NCBI GenBank assembly: GCA_030674185.1
Contig: JAPXFY010000026.1
Location: 53,080,246 to 53,144,245, forward strand
Length of the DNA stretch: 64,000 nt
Direction of reading: 5' to 3'
DNA from: Monoplex corrugatus
Taxonomy: Eukaryota; Mollusca; Gastropoda; Littorinimorpha; Ranellidae
The notes beneath the pieces are model-generated. The model was not told where the DNA came from. It saw nothing but the letters and a program-made list of their open reading frames with translations, and searched no databases. The position numbers were made by a program, and so were the translations under genes. Positions within the stretch are counted from its first letter, which is position 1, and each line of letters opens with the position of its first letter. Shown here one piece after another: positions 8,985 through 22,435 of the stretch.

Positions 8985-11900
8985 CTGTGTGATTAATGCC
9001 ATGACTAGGAGCGTAGTAGGCATGACTGTGTGATTAATGCCATGACTAGGAGCGTAGTAGGCATGACTGTGTGATTAATGCCATGACTAGGAGCGTAGTA
9101 GGCATGACTGTGTGATTAATGCCATGACTAGGAGCGTAGTAGGCATGTCTGTATGATTAATGCCATGACTAGGAGCGTAGTAGGCATGACTGTGTGATTA
9201 ATGCCATGACTAGGAGCGTAGTAGGCATGACTGTGTGATTAATGCCATGACTAGGAGCGTAGTAGGCATGACTGTGTGATTAATGCCATGACTAGGAGCG
9301 TAGTAGGCATGACTGTATGATTAATGCCATGACTAGGAGCGTAGTAGGCATGACTGTATGATTAATGCCATGACTAGGAGCGTAGTAGGCATGACTGTAT
9401 GATTAATGCCATGACTAGGAGCGTAGTAGGCATGACTGTGATTAATGCCATGACTAGGAGCGTAGTAGGCATGACTGTATGATTAATGCCATGACTAGGA
9501 GCGTAGTAGGCATGACTGTGATTAATGCCATGACTAGGAGCGTAGTAGGCATGACTGTATGATTAATGCCATGACTAGGAGCGTAGTAGGCATGACTGTA
9601 TGATTAATGCCATGACTAGGAGCGTAGTAGGCATGACTGTGATTAATGTCATGACTAGGAGCGTAGTAGGCATGACTGTGTGATTAATGCCATGACTAGG
9701 AGCGTAGTAGGCATGACTGTGTGATTAATGCCATGACTAGGAGCGTAGTAGGCATGACTGTGTGATTAATGCCATGACTAGGTGCGTAGTAGGCATGACT
9801 GTATATTAATGCCATGACTAGGAGCGTAGTAGGCATGACTGTGATTAATGCCATGACTAGGAGCGTAGTAGGCATGACTGTGATTAATGCCATGACTAGG
9901 AGCGTAGTAGGCATGACTGTGATTAATGCCATGACTAGGAGCGTAGTAGGCATGACTGTGATTAATGCCATGACTAGGAGCGTAGTAGGCATGACTGTAT
10001 GATTAATGCCATGACTAGGAGCGTAGTAGGCATGACTGTGTGATTAATGCCATGACTAGGAGCGTAGTAGGCATGACTGTATGATTAATGCCATGACTAG
10101 GACCGTAGTAGGCATGACTGTATGATTAATGCCATGACTAGGAGCGTAGTAGGCATGACTGTGTGATTAATGCCATGACTAGGAGCGTAGTAGGCATGAC
10201 TGTATGATTAATGCCATGACTAGGAGCGTAGTAGGCATGACTGTATGATTAATGCCATGACTAGGAGCGTAGTAGGCATGACTGTATGATTAATGCCATG
10301 ACTAGGAGCGTAGTAGGCATGACTGTATGATTAATGCCATGATTAGGAGCGTAGTAGGCATGACTGTGATTAATGCCATGACTAGGAGCGTAGTAGGCAT
10401 GACTGTGATTAATGCCATGACTAGGAGCGTAGTAGGCATGATGTGTGATTAATGCCATGACTAGGAGCGTAGTAGGCATGACTGTGATTAATGCCATGAC
10501 TAGGAGCGTAGTAGGCATGACTGTATGATTAATGCCATGACTAGGAGCGTAGTAGGCATGACTGTATGATTAATGCCATGACTAGGAGCGTAGTAGGCAT
10601 GACTGTGTGATTAATGCCATGACTAGGAGCGTAGTAGGCATGACTGTATGATTAATGCCATGACTAGGAGCGTAGTAGGCATGACTGTATGATTAATGCC
10701 ATGATTAGGAGCGTAGTAGGCATGACTGTGATTAATGCCATGACTAGGAGCGTAGTAGGCATGACTGTGATTAATACCATGACTAGGAGCGTAGTAGGCA
10801 TGACTGTGATTAATGCCATGACTAGGAGCGTAGTACGCATGACTGTGATTAATGCCATGACTAGGAGCGTAGTTGGCATGACTGTGATTAATGCCATGAC
10901 TAGGAGCGTAGTAGGCATGACTGTATGATTAATGCCATGACTAGGAGCGTAGTAGGCATGACTGTGATTAATGCCATGACTAGGAGCGTAGTAGGCATGA
11001 CTGTATGATTAATGCCATGACTAGGAGCGTAGTAGGCATGACTGTATGATTAATGCCATGATTAGGAGCGTAGTAGGCATGACTGTGATTAATGCCATGA
11101 CTAGGAGCGTAGTAGGCATGACTGTGATTAATACCATGACTAGGAGCGTAGTAGGCATGACTGTGATTAATGCCATGACTAGGAGCGTAGTACGCATGAC
11201 TGTGATTAATGCCATGACTAGGAGCGTAGTTGGCATGACTGTGATTAATGCCATGACTAGGAGCGTAGTAGGCATGACTGTATGATTAATGCCATGACTA
11301 GGAGCGTAGTAGGCATGACTGTGATTAATGCCATGACTAGGAGCGTAGTAGGCATGACTGTGTGATTAATGCCATGACTAGGAGCGTAGTAGGCATGACT
11401 GTGTGATTAATGCCATGACTAGGTGCGTAGTAGGCATGACTGTGTGATTAATGCCATGACTAGGAGCGTAGTAGGCATGACTGTGATTAATGCCATGACT
11501 AGGAGCGTAGTAGGCATGACTGTGTGATTAATGCCATGACTAGGAGCGTAGAAGGCATGACTGTGATTAATGCCATGACTAGGAGCGTAGTAGGCATGAC
11601 TGTATGATTAATGCCATGACTAGGAGCGTAGTAGGCATGACTGTGTGATTAATGCCATGACTAGGAGCGTAGTAGGCATGACTGTGTGATTAATGCCATG
11701 ACTAGGAGCGTAGTAGGCATGACTGTATGATTAATGCCATGACTAGGAGCGTAGTAGGCATGACTGTATGATTAATGCCATGATTAGGAGCGTAGTAGGC
11801 ATGACTGTGATTAATGCCATGACTAGGAGCGTAGTAGGCATGACTGTGATTAATGCCATGACTAGGAGCGTAGTAGGCATGACTGTGATTAATGCCATGA

Positions 11901-13878
11901 CTAGGAGCGTAGTAGGCATGACTGTGATTAATGCCATGACTAGGAGCGTAGTTGGCATGACTGTGATTAATGCCATGACTAGGAGCGTAGTAGGCATGAC
12001 TGTATGATTAATGCCATGACTAGGAGCGTAGTAGGCATGACTGTGATTAATGCCATGACTAGGAGCGTAGTAGGCATGACTGTGTGATTAATGCCATGAC
12101 TAGGAGCGTAGTAGGCATGACTGTATGATTAATGCTATGACTAGGTGCGTAGTAGGCATGACTGTGTGATTAATGCCATGACTAGGAGCGTAGTAGGCAT
12201 GACTGTGATTAATGCCATGACTTGGAGCGTAGTAGGCATGACTGTGTGATTAATGCCATGACTAGGAGCGTAGTAGGCATGACTGTATGATTAATGCCAT
12301 GACTAGGAGCGTAGTAGGCATGACTATGATTAATGCCATGATTAGGAGCGTAGTAGGCATGACTGTGATTAATGCCATGACTAGGAGCGTAGTAGGCATG
12401 ACTGTGATTAATGCCATGACTAGGAGCGTAGTAGGCATGACTGTGATTAATGCCATGACTAGGAGCGTAGTAGGCATGACTGTGATTAATGCCATGACTA
12501 GGAGCGTAGTAGGCATGACTGTGTGATTAATGCCATGACTACGAGCGTAGTAGGCATGACTGTGTGATTAATGCCATGACTAGGTGCGTAGTAGGCATGA
12601 CTGTATGATTAATGCCATGACTAGGAGCGTAGTAGGCATGACTGTGTGATTAATGCCATGACTAGGAGCGTAGTAGGCATGACTGTGTGATTAATGCCAT
12701 GACTAGGAGCGTAGTAGGCATGACTGTGTGATTAATGCCATGACTAGGAGCGTAGTAGGCATGACTGTATGATTAATGCCATGACTAGGAGCGTAGTAGG
12801 CATGACTGTATGATTAATGCCATGACTAGGAGCGTAGTAGGCATGACTGTATGATTAATGCCATGACTAGGAGCGTAGTAGGCATGACTGTGATTAATGC
12901 CATGACTAGGAGCGTAGTAGGCATGACTGTATGATTAATGCCATGACTAGGAGCGTAGTAGGCATGACTGTGATTAATGCCATGACTAGGAGCGTAGTAG
13001 GCATGACTGTATGATTAATGCCATGACTAGGAGCGTAGTAGGCATGACTGTATGATTAATGCCATGATTAGGAGCGTAGTAGGCATGACTGTATGATTAA
13101 TGCCATGACTAGGAGCGTAGTAGGCATGACTGTGATTAATGCCATGACTAGGTGCGTAGTAGGCATGACTGTATGATTAATGCCATGACTAGGAGCGTAG
13201 TAGGCATGACTGTGATTAATGCCATGACTAGGAGCGTAGTAGGCATGACTGTGATTAATGCCATGACTAGGAGCGTAGTAGGCATGACTGTGATTAATGC
13301 CATGACTAGGAGCGTAGTTGGCATGACTGTGATTAATGCCATGACTAGGAGTAGTAGGCATGACTGTGATTAATGCCATGACTAGGAGCGTAGTTGGCAT
13401 GACTGTGATTAATGCCATGACTAGGAGCGTAGTAGGCATGACTGTGATTAATGCCATGACTAGGAGCGTAGTAGGCATGACTGTATGATTAATGCCATGA
13501 CTAGGAGCGTAGTAGGCATGACTGTATGATTAATGCCATGACTAGGAGCGTAGTAGGCATGACTGTATGATTAATGCCATGACTAGGAGCGTAGTAGGCA
13601 TGACTGTGATTAATGCCATGACTAGGAGCGTAGTAGGCATGACTGTATGATTAATGCCATGACTAGGAGCGTAGTAGACATGACTGTATGATTAATGCCA
13701 TGACTAGGAGCGTAGTAGGCATGACTGTATGATTAATGCCATGACTAGGAGCGTAGTTGGCATGACTGTGATTAATGCCATGACTAGGAGCGTAGTAGGC
13801 ATGACTGTATGATTAATGCCATGACTAGGAGCATAGTAGGCATGACTGTGTGATTAATGCCATGACTAGGAGCGTATT
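8985..13878. repeat. 39/41-bp minisatellite array, ~120 copies, with higher-order repeat
   Basis: Units read ATTAATGCCATGACTAGGAG then CGTAGTAGGCATGACTGTG, and differ by TG or TA insertion before the next ATTAAT, giving 39-bp and 41-bp forms. Copy number is estimated from 4.9 kb divided by ~40 bp. Sequence variants (ATACCATG, GTAGTACGCATG, GTTGGCATG, GATTAGGAG) recur in a fixed order: 10664-10918 and 11021-11275 are the same 357-bp apart, a nine-unit higher-order block; a related block lies at 11743-11997. Runs of 39-bp units keep a 13-codon frame open on both strands, producing spurious frames. Confidence 0.97.
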
Positions 13879-14351
13879 AGGGAGTGCCCTTAGTAAGCTG
13901 GATCAGGACGAGTACTGCTGAACTTCACTGAAGTGACTCCCTAGGCAGTGCGGGATCTCCTCTGATGGGTTACCACACAGCAGCTTGACATGTCTGATTC
14001 CCTTGCGCTTCCTTGGCACTTGGACATCACTTGAATGAACTGAAGGTCGAGCTGGAAAGGGCACTGCAGGTCAGTGCCACTGAGCCTGTGTGAAAGTTGG
14101 GATGTCAAGACAGAAAACAAAATCCCGAGATATCTGCACAGGAGTAGAGCGTGGCCAGTGCATGAAACAAACGAAGTTGACTGGATGTTTGCAAGATGGA
14201 AAGCCGGGGACGTCACTCTGGCTGTAATTCTGGCCAGGGCAGAGAACCGAGCCAGCTTTAAGTTAGTTCACATTACAAGCGTAATTGTGCACGAAACTAA
14301 ACTATCAATTGTGTACGAAACTAAATTATCAGCTCACTAAAATCAAAGAGA

Positions 14352-14353
<2 letters not shown>
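13879..14353. other. Unassigned sequence between two arrays
   Basis: A frame at 14074-14340 and its antisense at 13941-14216 have ordinary composition, but no splice sites or recognised motifs support them. A duplicated CGAAACTAAA(C/T)TATCA lies at 14291-14330. Confidence 0.3.

Positions 14354-14443
<90 letters not shown>
14354..14443. repeat. (CA)n microsatellite
   Basis: Uninterrupted CA repeat of about 88 bp. Confidence 0.98.
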
Positions 14444-14444
<1 letters not shown>

Positions 14445-14885
14445 ATCTACTTACTGAAATTCAGCGTAAAGCGGTTCAGCGCCTTCAAATCTAGTCCCAT
14501 GACATTGTGGTAGAAAGTCAATATAGGTCAGGGAGGCGGTTCCTGTGTTATCTGATCTTCGTTCAATTTGAGAACTGCCGAATCGAAGCCCTTTGAAGTC
14601 GCTTGTTCTTCAGACTGTTCTGTGTCTACAGGAGCCTGTTTCGTCTCCATTTCGGCCATGTCTGTTTTCACGTGTGGTGCAGCTGCTGACTTCTGGCGTT
14701 ATAGCTGCGTCAGATATTAATCCTGTAAAGAAAGAAAGAAAAAAGACTGACAGGTTATTTCACATCAGCAAGAGACATCTAGGTGTAAATCTACAGGCAG
14801 ATCAGGAAAACCTATATAACAGTGTAAAGGAGATCTTGACATCACAAGGCTTTTCTCTTCTTTCCACGTGTGGGATGTGTGATTT
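14444..14885. other. Unassigned sequence
   Basis: A 98-codon frame (14593-14889) lacks splice sites, domains or homologous copies in the window. No feature is supported. Confidence 0.3.
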
Positions 14886-15007
14886 TTAACCCTTTGACAC
14901 CCGCACCCTATCCACCACCTACAAAAACTTAACCCTTTGACTCCCTCACCCTGTCATCAGCTTCCTGCATGAAGCTGGTGGATATAATGAGAGAGTCAAA
15001 GGATTAA
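14886..15007. repeat. Inverted TTAA-bounded units and hairpin at the left edge of the 70-bp satellite
   Basis: TTAACCCTTTGACACCCGCA starts one inverted unit at 14886. A second TTAACCCTTTGACTCCC at 14929 is paired with GAGAGTCAAAGGATTAA ending at 15007, around the centre CTTCCTGCATGAAGC. The layout matches 3021-3246. From 15004 rightward all units are forward. Confidence 0.8.
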
Positions 15008-18000
15008 GTTTTCGCTTTGCTAGCATGGTTGATGATAATGCAGGATGTTGGTGGACAGGGTGTGGAAGTCAAAGGGTTAAGTTTTCGCTTTGCTAGCATG
15101 GTTGATGATAATGAAGGATGTTGATAGACAGGGTGTGGAAGTCAAAGGGTTAAGTTTTCGCTTTGCTAGCATGGTTGATAATGCAGGATGTTGGTGGACA
15201 GGGTGTGGGAGTCAAAGGATTAAGTTTTCGCTTTGCTAGCATGGTTGATAATGCAGGTTGTTGGTAGACAGGGTGTGGGAATCAAAGGGTTAAGTTTTCG
15301 CTTTGCTAGCATGGTTGATAATGCAGGATGTTGGTAGAGAGGGTGTGGAAGTCAAAGGGTTAAGTTTCGCTTTGCTAGCATGTTTGATAATACAGGATGT
15401 TGGTAGACAGGGTGTGGGAGTCAAAGGGTTAAGTTTTCGCTATGGTAGTATGGTTGATAATGCAGGATGTTGGTGGACAGGGGGTGTGGGAGTCAAAGGG
15501 TTAAGTTTTCGCTTTGCTAGCATGGTTGATAATGCAGATGTTGGTAGACAGGGTGTGGGAGTCAAAGGGTTAAGTTTTCGCTTTGCTAGCATGGTTGATA
15601 ATGCAGGATGTTGGTAGACAGGGTGTGGGAGTCAAAGGGTTAAGTTTTCGCTTTGCTAGCATGGTTGATAATGCAGATGTTGGTGAGCAGGGTGTGGGAG
15701 TCAAAGGTTAAGTTTTCGCTTTGCTAGCATGGTTGATAATGCAGGATGTTGGTGGACAGGGTGTGGGAGTCAAAGGGTTAAGTTTTCGCTTTGCTAGCAT
15801 GGTTGATAATGCAGGATGTTGGTGACAGGGTGTGGGAGTCAAAGGGTTAAGTTTTCGCTTTGCTAGCATGGTTGATAATGCAGGATGTTGGTAGACAGGG
15901 TGTGGGAGTCAAAGGGTTAAGTTTTCGCTTTGCTAGCATGGTTGATAATGCAGGATGTTGGTAGACAGGGTGTGGGAGTCAAAGGGTTAAGTTTTCGACT
16001 TTGCTAGCATGGTTGATAATGCAGGATGGTGAACAGGGTGTGGGAGTCAAAGGGTTAAGTTTTCGCTTTGCTAGCATGGTTGATAATGCAGGATGTTGGT
16101 GGACAGGGTGTGGGAGTCAAAGGGTTAAGTTTTCGCTTTGCTAGCATGGTTGATAATGCAGGATGTTGGTAGACAGGGTGTGGGAGTCAAAGGGTTAAGT
16201 TTTCGCTTTGCTAGCATGGTTGATAATGCAGGATGTTGGTAGACAGGGTGTGGGAGTCAAAGGGTTAAGTTTTCGCTTTGCTAGCATGGTTGATAATGCA
16301 GGATGTTGGTAGACAGGGTGTGGGAGTCAAAGGGTTAAGTTTTCGCTTTGCTAGCATGGTTGATAATGCAGGATGTTGGTAGACAGGGTGTGGGAGTCAA
16401 AGGGTTAAGTTTTCGCTTTGCTAGCATGGTTGATAATGCAGGATGTTGGTGGACAGGTGTGGGAGTCAAAGGGTTAAGTTTCGCTTTGCTAGCATGGTTG
16501 ATAATGCAGGATGTTGGTGACAGGGTGTGGGAGTCAAAGGGTTAAGTTTTCGCTTTGCTAGCATGGTTGATAATGCAGGATGTTGGTGGACAGGGTGTGG
16601 GAGTCAAAGGGTTAAGTTTTCGCTTTGCTAGCATGGTTGATAATGCAGGATGTTGGTAGACAGGGTGTGGGAGTCAAAGGGTTAAGTTTTTCGCTTTGCT
16701 AGCATGGTTGATAATGCAGGATGTTGGTGACAGGGTGTGGGAGTCAAAGGGTTAAGTTTTCGCTTTGCTAGCATGGTTGATAATGCAGGATGTTGGTGGA
16801 CAGGGTGTGGGAGTCAAAGGGTTAAGTTTTCGCTTTGCTAGCATGGTTGATAATGCAGGATGTTGGTGGACAGGGTGTGGGAGTCAAAGGGTTAAGTTTT
16901 CGCTTTGCTAGCATGGTTGATAATGCAGATGTTGGTGGACAGGGTGTGGGAGTCAAAGGGTTAAGTTTTCGCTTTGCTAGCATGGTTGATAATGCAGGAT
17001 GTTGGTGACAGGGTGTGGGAGTCAAAGGGTTAAGTTTTCGCTTTGCTAGCATGGTTGATAATGCAGGATGTTGGTAGACAGGGTGTGGGAGTCAAAGGGT
17101 TAAGTTTTCGCTTTGCTAGCATGGTTGATAATGCAGGATGTTGGTAGAGGGTGTGGGAGTCAAAGGGTTAAGTTTCGCTTTGCTAGCATGGTTGATAATG
17201 CAGGAATGTTGGTAGACAGGGTGTGGAGTCAAAGGGTTAAGTTTTCGCTTTGCTAGCATGGTTGATAATGCAGGATGTTGGTAGACAGGGTGTGGGAGTC
17301 AAAGGGTTAAGTTTTCGCTTTGCTAATATGGTTGATAATGCAGGATGTTGGTGGACAGGGTGTGGGAGTCAAAGGGTTAAGTTTCCACTTTGCTAGCATG
17401 GTTGATAATGCAGGATGTTGGTGGTACAGGGTGTGGGAGTCAAAGGGTTAAGTTTTCGCTTTGCTAGCATGGTTGATAATGCAGGATGTTGGTGACAGGG
17501 TGTGGGAGTCAAAGGGTTAAGTTTTCGCTTTGCTAGCATGGTTGATAATGCAGGATGTTGGTAGACAGGGTGTGGAGTCAAAGGGTTAAGTTTTCGCTTT
17601 GCTAGCATGGTTGATAATGCAGGAATGTTGGTAGACAGGGTGTGGGAGTCAAAGGGTTAAGTTTTCGCTTTGCTAGATGGTTGATAATGCAGGATGTTGG
17701 TGGACAGGTGTGTGAGTCAAAGGGTTAAGTTTTCGCTTTGCTATCATGGTTGATAATGCAGGATGTTGGTGGACAGGGTGTGTGGGAGTCAAAGGGTTAA
17801 GTTTTCGCTTTGCTAGCATGGTTGATAATGCAGGATGTTGGTAGACAGGTGTGGGAGTCAAAGGGTTAAGTTTTCGCTTTGCTAGCATGGTTGATAATGC
17901 AGAATGTTGGTGACAGGGTGTGTGGAGTCAAAGGGGTTAGTTTTCGCTTTGCTAGCATGGTTGATAATGCAGGATGTTGGTAGACAGGGTGTGGAGTCAA

Positions 18001-21000
18001 AGGGTTAAGTTTTCGCTTTGCTAGCATGGTTGATAATGCAGGATGTTGGTAGACAGGGTGTGGAGTCAAAGGGTTAAGTTTTCGCTTTGCTAGCATGGTT
18101 GATAATGCAGGATGTTGGTGGACAGGGTGTGGGAGTCAAAGGTTTAAGTTTTCGCTTTGCTAGCATGGTTGATAATGCAGGATGTTGGTGGACAGGTGTG
18201 GGAGTCAAAGGGTTAAGTTTTCGCTTTGCTAGCATGGTTGATAATGCAGGATGTTGGTGGACAGGGTGTGGGAGTCAAAGGGTTAAGTTTTCGCTTTGCT
18301 AGCATGGTTGATAATGCAGGATGTTGGTGGACAGGGTGTGGGAGTCAAAGGGTTAAGTTTTCACTTTTCAAGCATGTTTGATAATACATGATGTTGGTAG
18401 ACAGGGTGTGGGAGTCAAAGGGTTCAGTTTTCGCTTTGCTAGCATGGTTGATAATGCAGGATGTTGGTGGAAAGGGTGTGGGAGTCAAAGGGTTAAGTTT
18501 TCGCTTTGCTAGCATGGTTGATAATGCATAATGTTGGTAGACAGGGTGTGGGAGTCAAAGGGTTAAGTTTTCGCTTTGATAGCATGGTTGATAATGCAGG
18601 ATGTTGGTAGACAGGGTGTGGGAGTCAAAGGGTTAAGTTTTCGCTTTGCTAATATGGTTGATAATGCAGGATGTTGGTGGACAGGGTGTGGGAGTCAAAG
18701 GGTTAAGTTTCGACTTTGCTAGCATGGTTGATAATGCAGGATGTTGGTAGACAGGGGTGGGAGTCAAAGGGTTAAGTTTTCGCTTTGCTAGCATGGTTGA
18801 TAATGCAGGATGTTGGTGGACAGGGTGTGGGAGTCAAAGGGTTAGGTTTTCGCTTTGCTAGCATGGTTGATAATGCAGGATGTTGGTGGACAGGGTGTGG
18901 GAGTTAAAGAGTTAAATTTTTGCTTTGCTAGCATGGATGATAATGCAGAATGTTGGTAGAGAGGGTGTGGGAGTCAAAGGGTTAAGTTTTCGCTTTGCTA
19001 GCATGGTTGATAATGCAGGATGTTGGTGGACAGTGTGTGGGAGTCAAATGGTTAAGTTTTCGCTTTGCTAGCATGGTTGATAATGCAGGATGTTGGTGGA
19101 CAGAGTGTGGGATTCAAAGGGTTAAGTTTCCGCTTTGCTAATATGGTTGATAATGCAGGATGTTGGTGGAAAGGGTGTGGGAGTCAAAGGGTTCAGTTTT
19201 CGCTTTGCTAGCATAGTTGATGATGCAGGATGTTGGTGGACAGGGTGTGGGAGTCAAAGGGTTAAGTTTTCGCTTTGCTAGCATGGTTGATAATGCAGGA
19301 TGTTGGTAGACAGGGTGTGGGAATCAAAGGGTTAAGTTTTCGCTTTGCTAGCATGGTTGATAATGCAGGATGTTGGTAGAGAGGGTGTGGGAGTCAAAGG
19401 GTTAAGTTTTCGCTTTGCTAATATGGTTGATAATGCAGGATGTTGGTGGACAGGGTGTGGGAGTCAAAGGGTTAAGTTTCCACTTTGCTAGCATGGTTGA
19501 TAATGCAGGATGTTGGTAGACAGGGGTGGGAGTCAAAGGGTTAAGTTTTCGCTTTGCTAGCATGGTTGATAATGCAGGTTGTTGTAGACAGGGTGTGGGA
19601 ATCAAAGGGTTAAGTTTCCACTTTGCTAGCATGGTTGATAATGCAGGATGTTGGTAGACAGGGGTGGGAGTCAAAGGGTTAAGTTTCCACTTTGCTAGCA
19701 TGGTTGATAATGCAGGATGTTGGTGGATAGGGTGTGGGAGTCAAAGGATTAAGTTTTCGCTTTGCTAGCATGGTTGATAATGCAGGTTGTTGTAGACAGG
19801 GTGTGGGAATCAAAGGGTTAAGTTTTCGCTTTGCTAGCATGGTTGATAATGCAGGATGTTGGTAGAGAGGGTGTGGAAGTCAAAGGGTTAAGTTTCGCTT
19901 TGCTAGCATGTTTGATAATACAGGATGTTGGTAGACAGGATGTGGGAGTCAAAGGGTTAAGTTTTCGCTATGGTAGTATGGTTGATAATGCAGGATGTTG
20001 GTGGACAGGGTGTGGGAGTCAAAGGGTTAAGTTTTCGCTTTGCTAATATGGTTGATAATGCAGGATGTTGGTGGACAGGGTGTGGGAGTCAAAGGGTTAA
20101 GTTTCCACTTTGCTAGTCATGGTTGATAATGCAGGATGTTGGTAGACAGGGGTGGGAGTCAAAGGGTTAAGTTTTCGCTTTGCTAGCATGGTTGATAATG
20201 CAGGATGTTGGTGGACAGGGTGTGGGAGTCAAAGGGTTAAGTTTTCGCTTTGCTAGCATGGTTGATAATGCAGAATGTTGGTAGACAGGGTGTGGGAGTC
20301 AAAGGGTTAAGTTTTCGCTTTGCTAGCATGGTTGATAATGCAGGATGTTGGTAGACAGGGTGTGGAGTCAAAGGGTTAAGTTTTCGCTTTGCTAGCATGT
20401 TTGATAATGCAGGATGTTGGTGGACAGGGTGTGTGAGTCAAAGGGTTAAGTTTTTGCTTTGCTAGATGGTTGATAATGCAGGATGTTGGTGGACAAGGTG
20501 TGGGAGTCAAAAGGTTAACTTTTCGCTTTGCTAGCATGGTTGATAATGCAGGATGTTGGTGGACGGGGTGTGGGAGTCAAAGGGTTAGTTTTCGCTTTGC
20601 TAGCATGTTTGATAATCAGGATGTTGGTAGACATGGTGTGGGAGTCAAAGGGTTAAGTTTTCGCTTTGCTAGCATGGTTGATAATGCAGGATGTTGGTAG
20701 ACAGGGTGTGGGAGTCAAAGGTTAAGTTTTCGCTTTGCTAGCATGGTTGATAATGCAGGATGTTGGTAGAGAGGGTGTGGAAGTCAAAGGGTTAAGTTTC
20801 GCTTTGCTAGCATGTTTGATAATACAGGATGTTGGTAGACAGGGTGTGGGAGTCAAAGGGTTAAGTTTTCGCTATGGTAGTATGGTTGATAATGCAGGAT
20901 GTTGGTGGACAGGGTGTGGGAGTCAAAGGGTTAAGTTTTCGCTTTGCTAGCATGGTTCATAATGTAGGATGTTGGTGGACAGGGTGTGGGAGTCAAAGGG

Positions 21001-21004
21001 TTAA
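15004..21004. repeat. 70-bp satellite, ~85 tandem copies
   Basis: Each unit starts GTTAAGTTTTCGCTTTGCTA, continues GCATGGTTGATAATGCAGGA and TGTTGGTGGACAGGGTGTGG, and ends GAGTCAAAGG. Period is 70 bp (for example GTTAAG at 16264 and 16334). Copy number is estimated from 6.0 kb over 70 bp. Units with single-base gains or losses are frequent. The block near 19745-20040 resembles both 15230-15530 and 20705-20950 in the order of variants (TTTGATAATACAGG, CGCTATGGTAGTATGG), showing segmental duplication within the array. The final unit ends with TTAA at 21001-21004. Frames in it are artefacts. Confidence 0.97.
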
Positions 21005-21185
21005 ACAGGGCTGGCGAGAAGCCCAGACGGAACATGTGCTGAGAGAATAAAGAAAACTTATTCTACTTATTGTTAAATAACGATTGTAAATCATTCTTGT
21101 TTAGCGGTATTCACCAAAGACATTTGGACTCATTACGTGTTCCACATAATCATACTTTTTACTGCAACACGGTGAACTCAAGCTG

Positions 21186-21500
21186 ATGCGGGCTGGTCGG
21201 TAGAACCATGGACGCAACATCTGATATCTTGAGTTCAAATCCCAGCCCGCAACATTAAAAACCGGCCTGTTCGCTGCCCATCTTAATATTTCCATCATTC
21301 TGGTGGTGTCAGCTTAGTGTTTGGTAGGCCCCTTCTCCCCTTTCCCCGTTTCAAGACCATTGCCAGCGCCATAAGGTTTTGTGCAGGCTCGGGAAATCTG
21401 TCAGATAATTGCTGGCAGATTTGGATGGAGCGCATATGGAGCTGTCCGAGCGTGGTGAATCCCTCTTGAAATAGCTCCAGTAATTCCAATCTGAAAGGCG
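21186..21500 (+). repeat. Dispersed SINE-like repeat, copy 2, with tRNA-like head
   Basis: Homologous to 1412-1690. The head reads GTAGAACCATGGACGCAACA, CTGATATCTTGAGTTCAAATCCC, with a B-box-like GAGTTCAAATCC, suggesting tRNA ancestry. Downstream blocks GCTGGCAGATTTGGATGGAG and GTGGTGAATCCCTCTTGAAA match copy 1. Confidence 0.75.
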
Positions 21501-21509
21501 AGCTGACCA

Positions 21510-21830
21510 TATTTCACTGTTTTTGCATTGTGTGCATCTTTGATGAGCGTGCATGCTGGGTGTTCATATGTTTCCACAAGCCAGCCACTGACATGACTTA
21601 CAGGATCTTTAACGTGCATGTTTGATATTCTGCATGCATATATATATACACACGAAGGGGAGTTTAGTCACTGGCCGGTCTGCACCATGTGGACCTGGGA
21701 GATGGGACAAATCTCGGCCCTTTACCAATCACGCAGAGGTGTGTATGTGGATCGAACCTTAGACCTTCCAACTACAAGTCCGACCTTTACCACCTGTGGC
21801 CTGTGCTTTGTTTGGACAAATTTGACCCTA
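21510..21830 (-). repeat. tRNA-derived SINE family (ATCTTTAACGTGCATG type)
   Basis: Contains ACAGGATCTTTAACGTGCAT, CACACGAAGGGGAGTTTAG, ACCTGGGAGATGGGACAAAT and then TGGATCGAACCTTAGACC and TTACCACCTGTGGCC. The last part is a reversed tRNA-like B-box/A-box, placing the head on the minus strand. 54225-54440 and 60300-60590 carry the same family in the opposite orientation. From memory it is a common molluscan dispersed repeat. Confidence 0.65.
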
Positions 21831-21883
21831 ACCTTATGTTTCACTGAAACATGACAATGTTACAGATTGATCAATCGATCCGC

Positions 21884-22430
<547 letters not shown>

Positions 22431-22435
22431 AATTT

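Noticed and set aside
8985..13878. Repetitive proteins of 13-residue units on both strands
   Set aside because: 39 bp is a multiple of three, so any stop-free unit stays open. Frames break wherever a 41-bp unit occurs, and both strands are open equally.
13941..14340. Possible exons between the two large arrays
   Set aside because: Moderate-length frames on both strands without supporting splice signals or family motifs.
15004..21004. CRISPR-like array or repetitive genes in the 70-bp array
   Set aside because: There are no unique spacers; the full 70 bp repeats. The genome is eukaryotic and frames are broken by indels.
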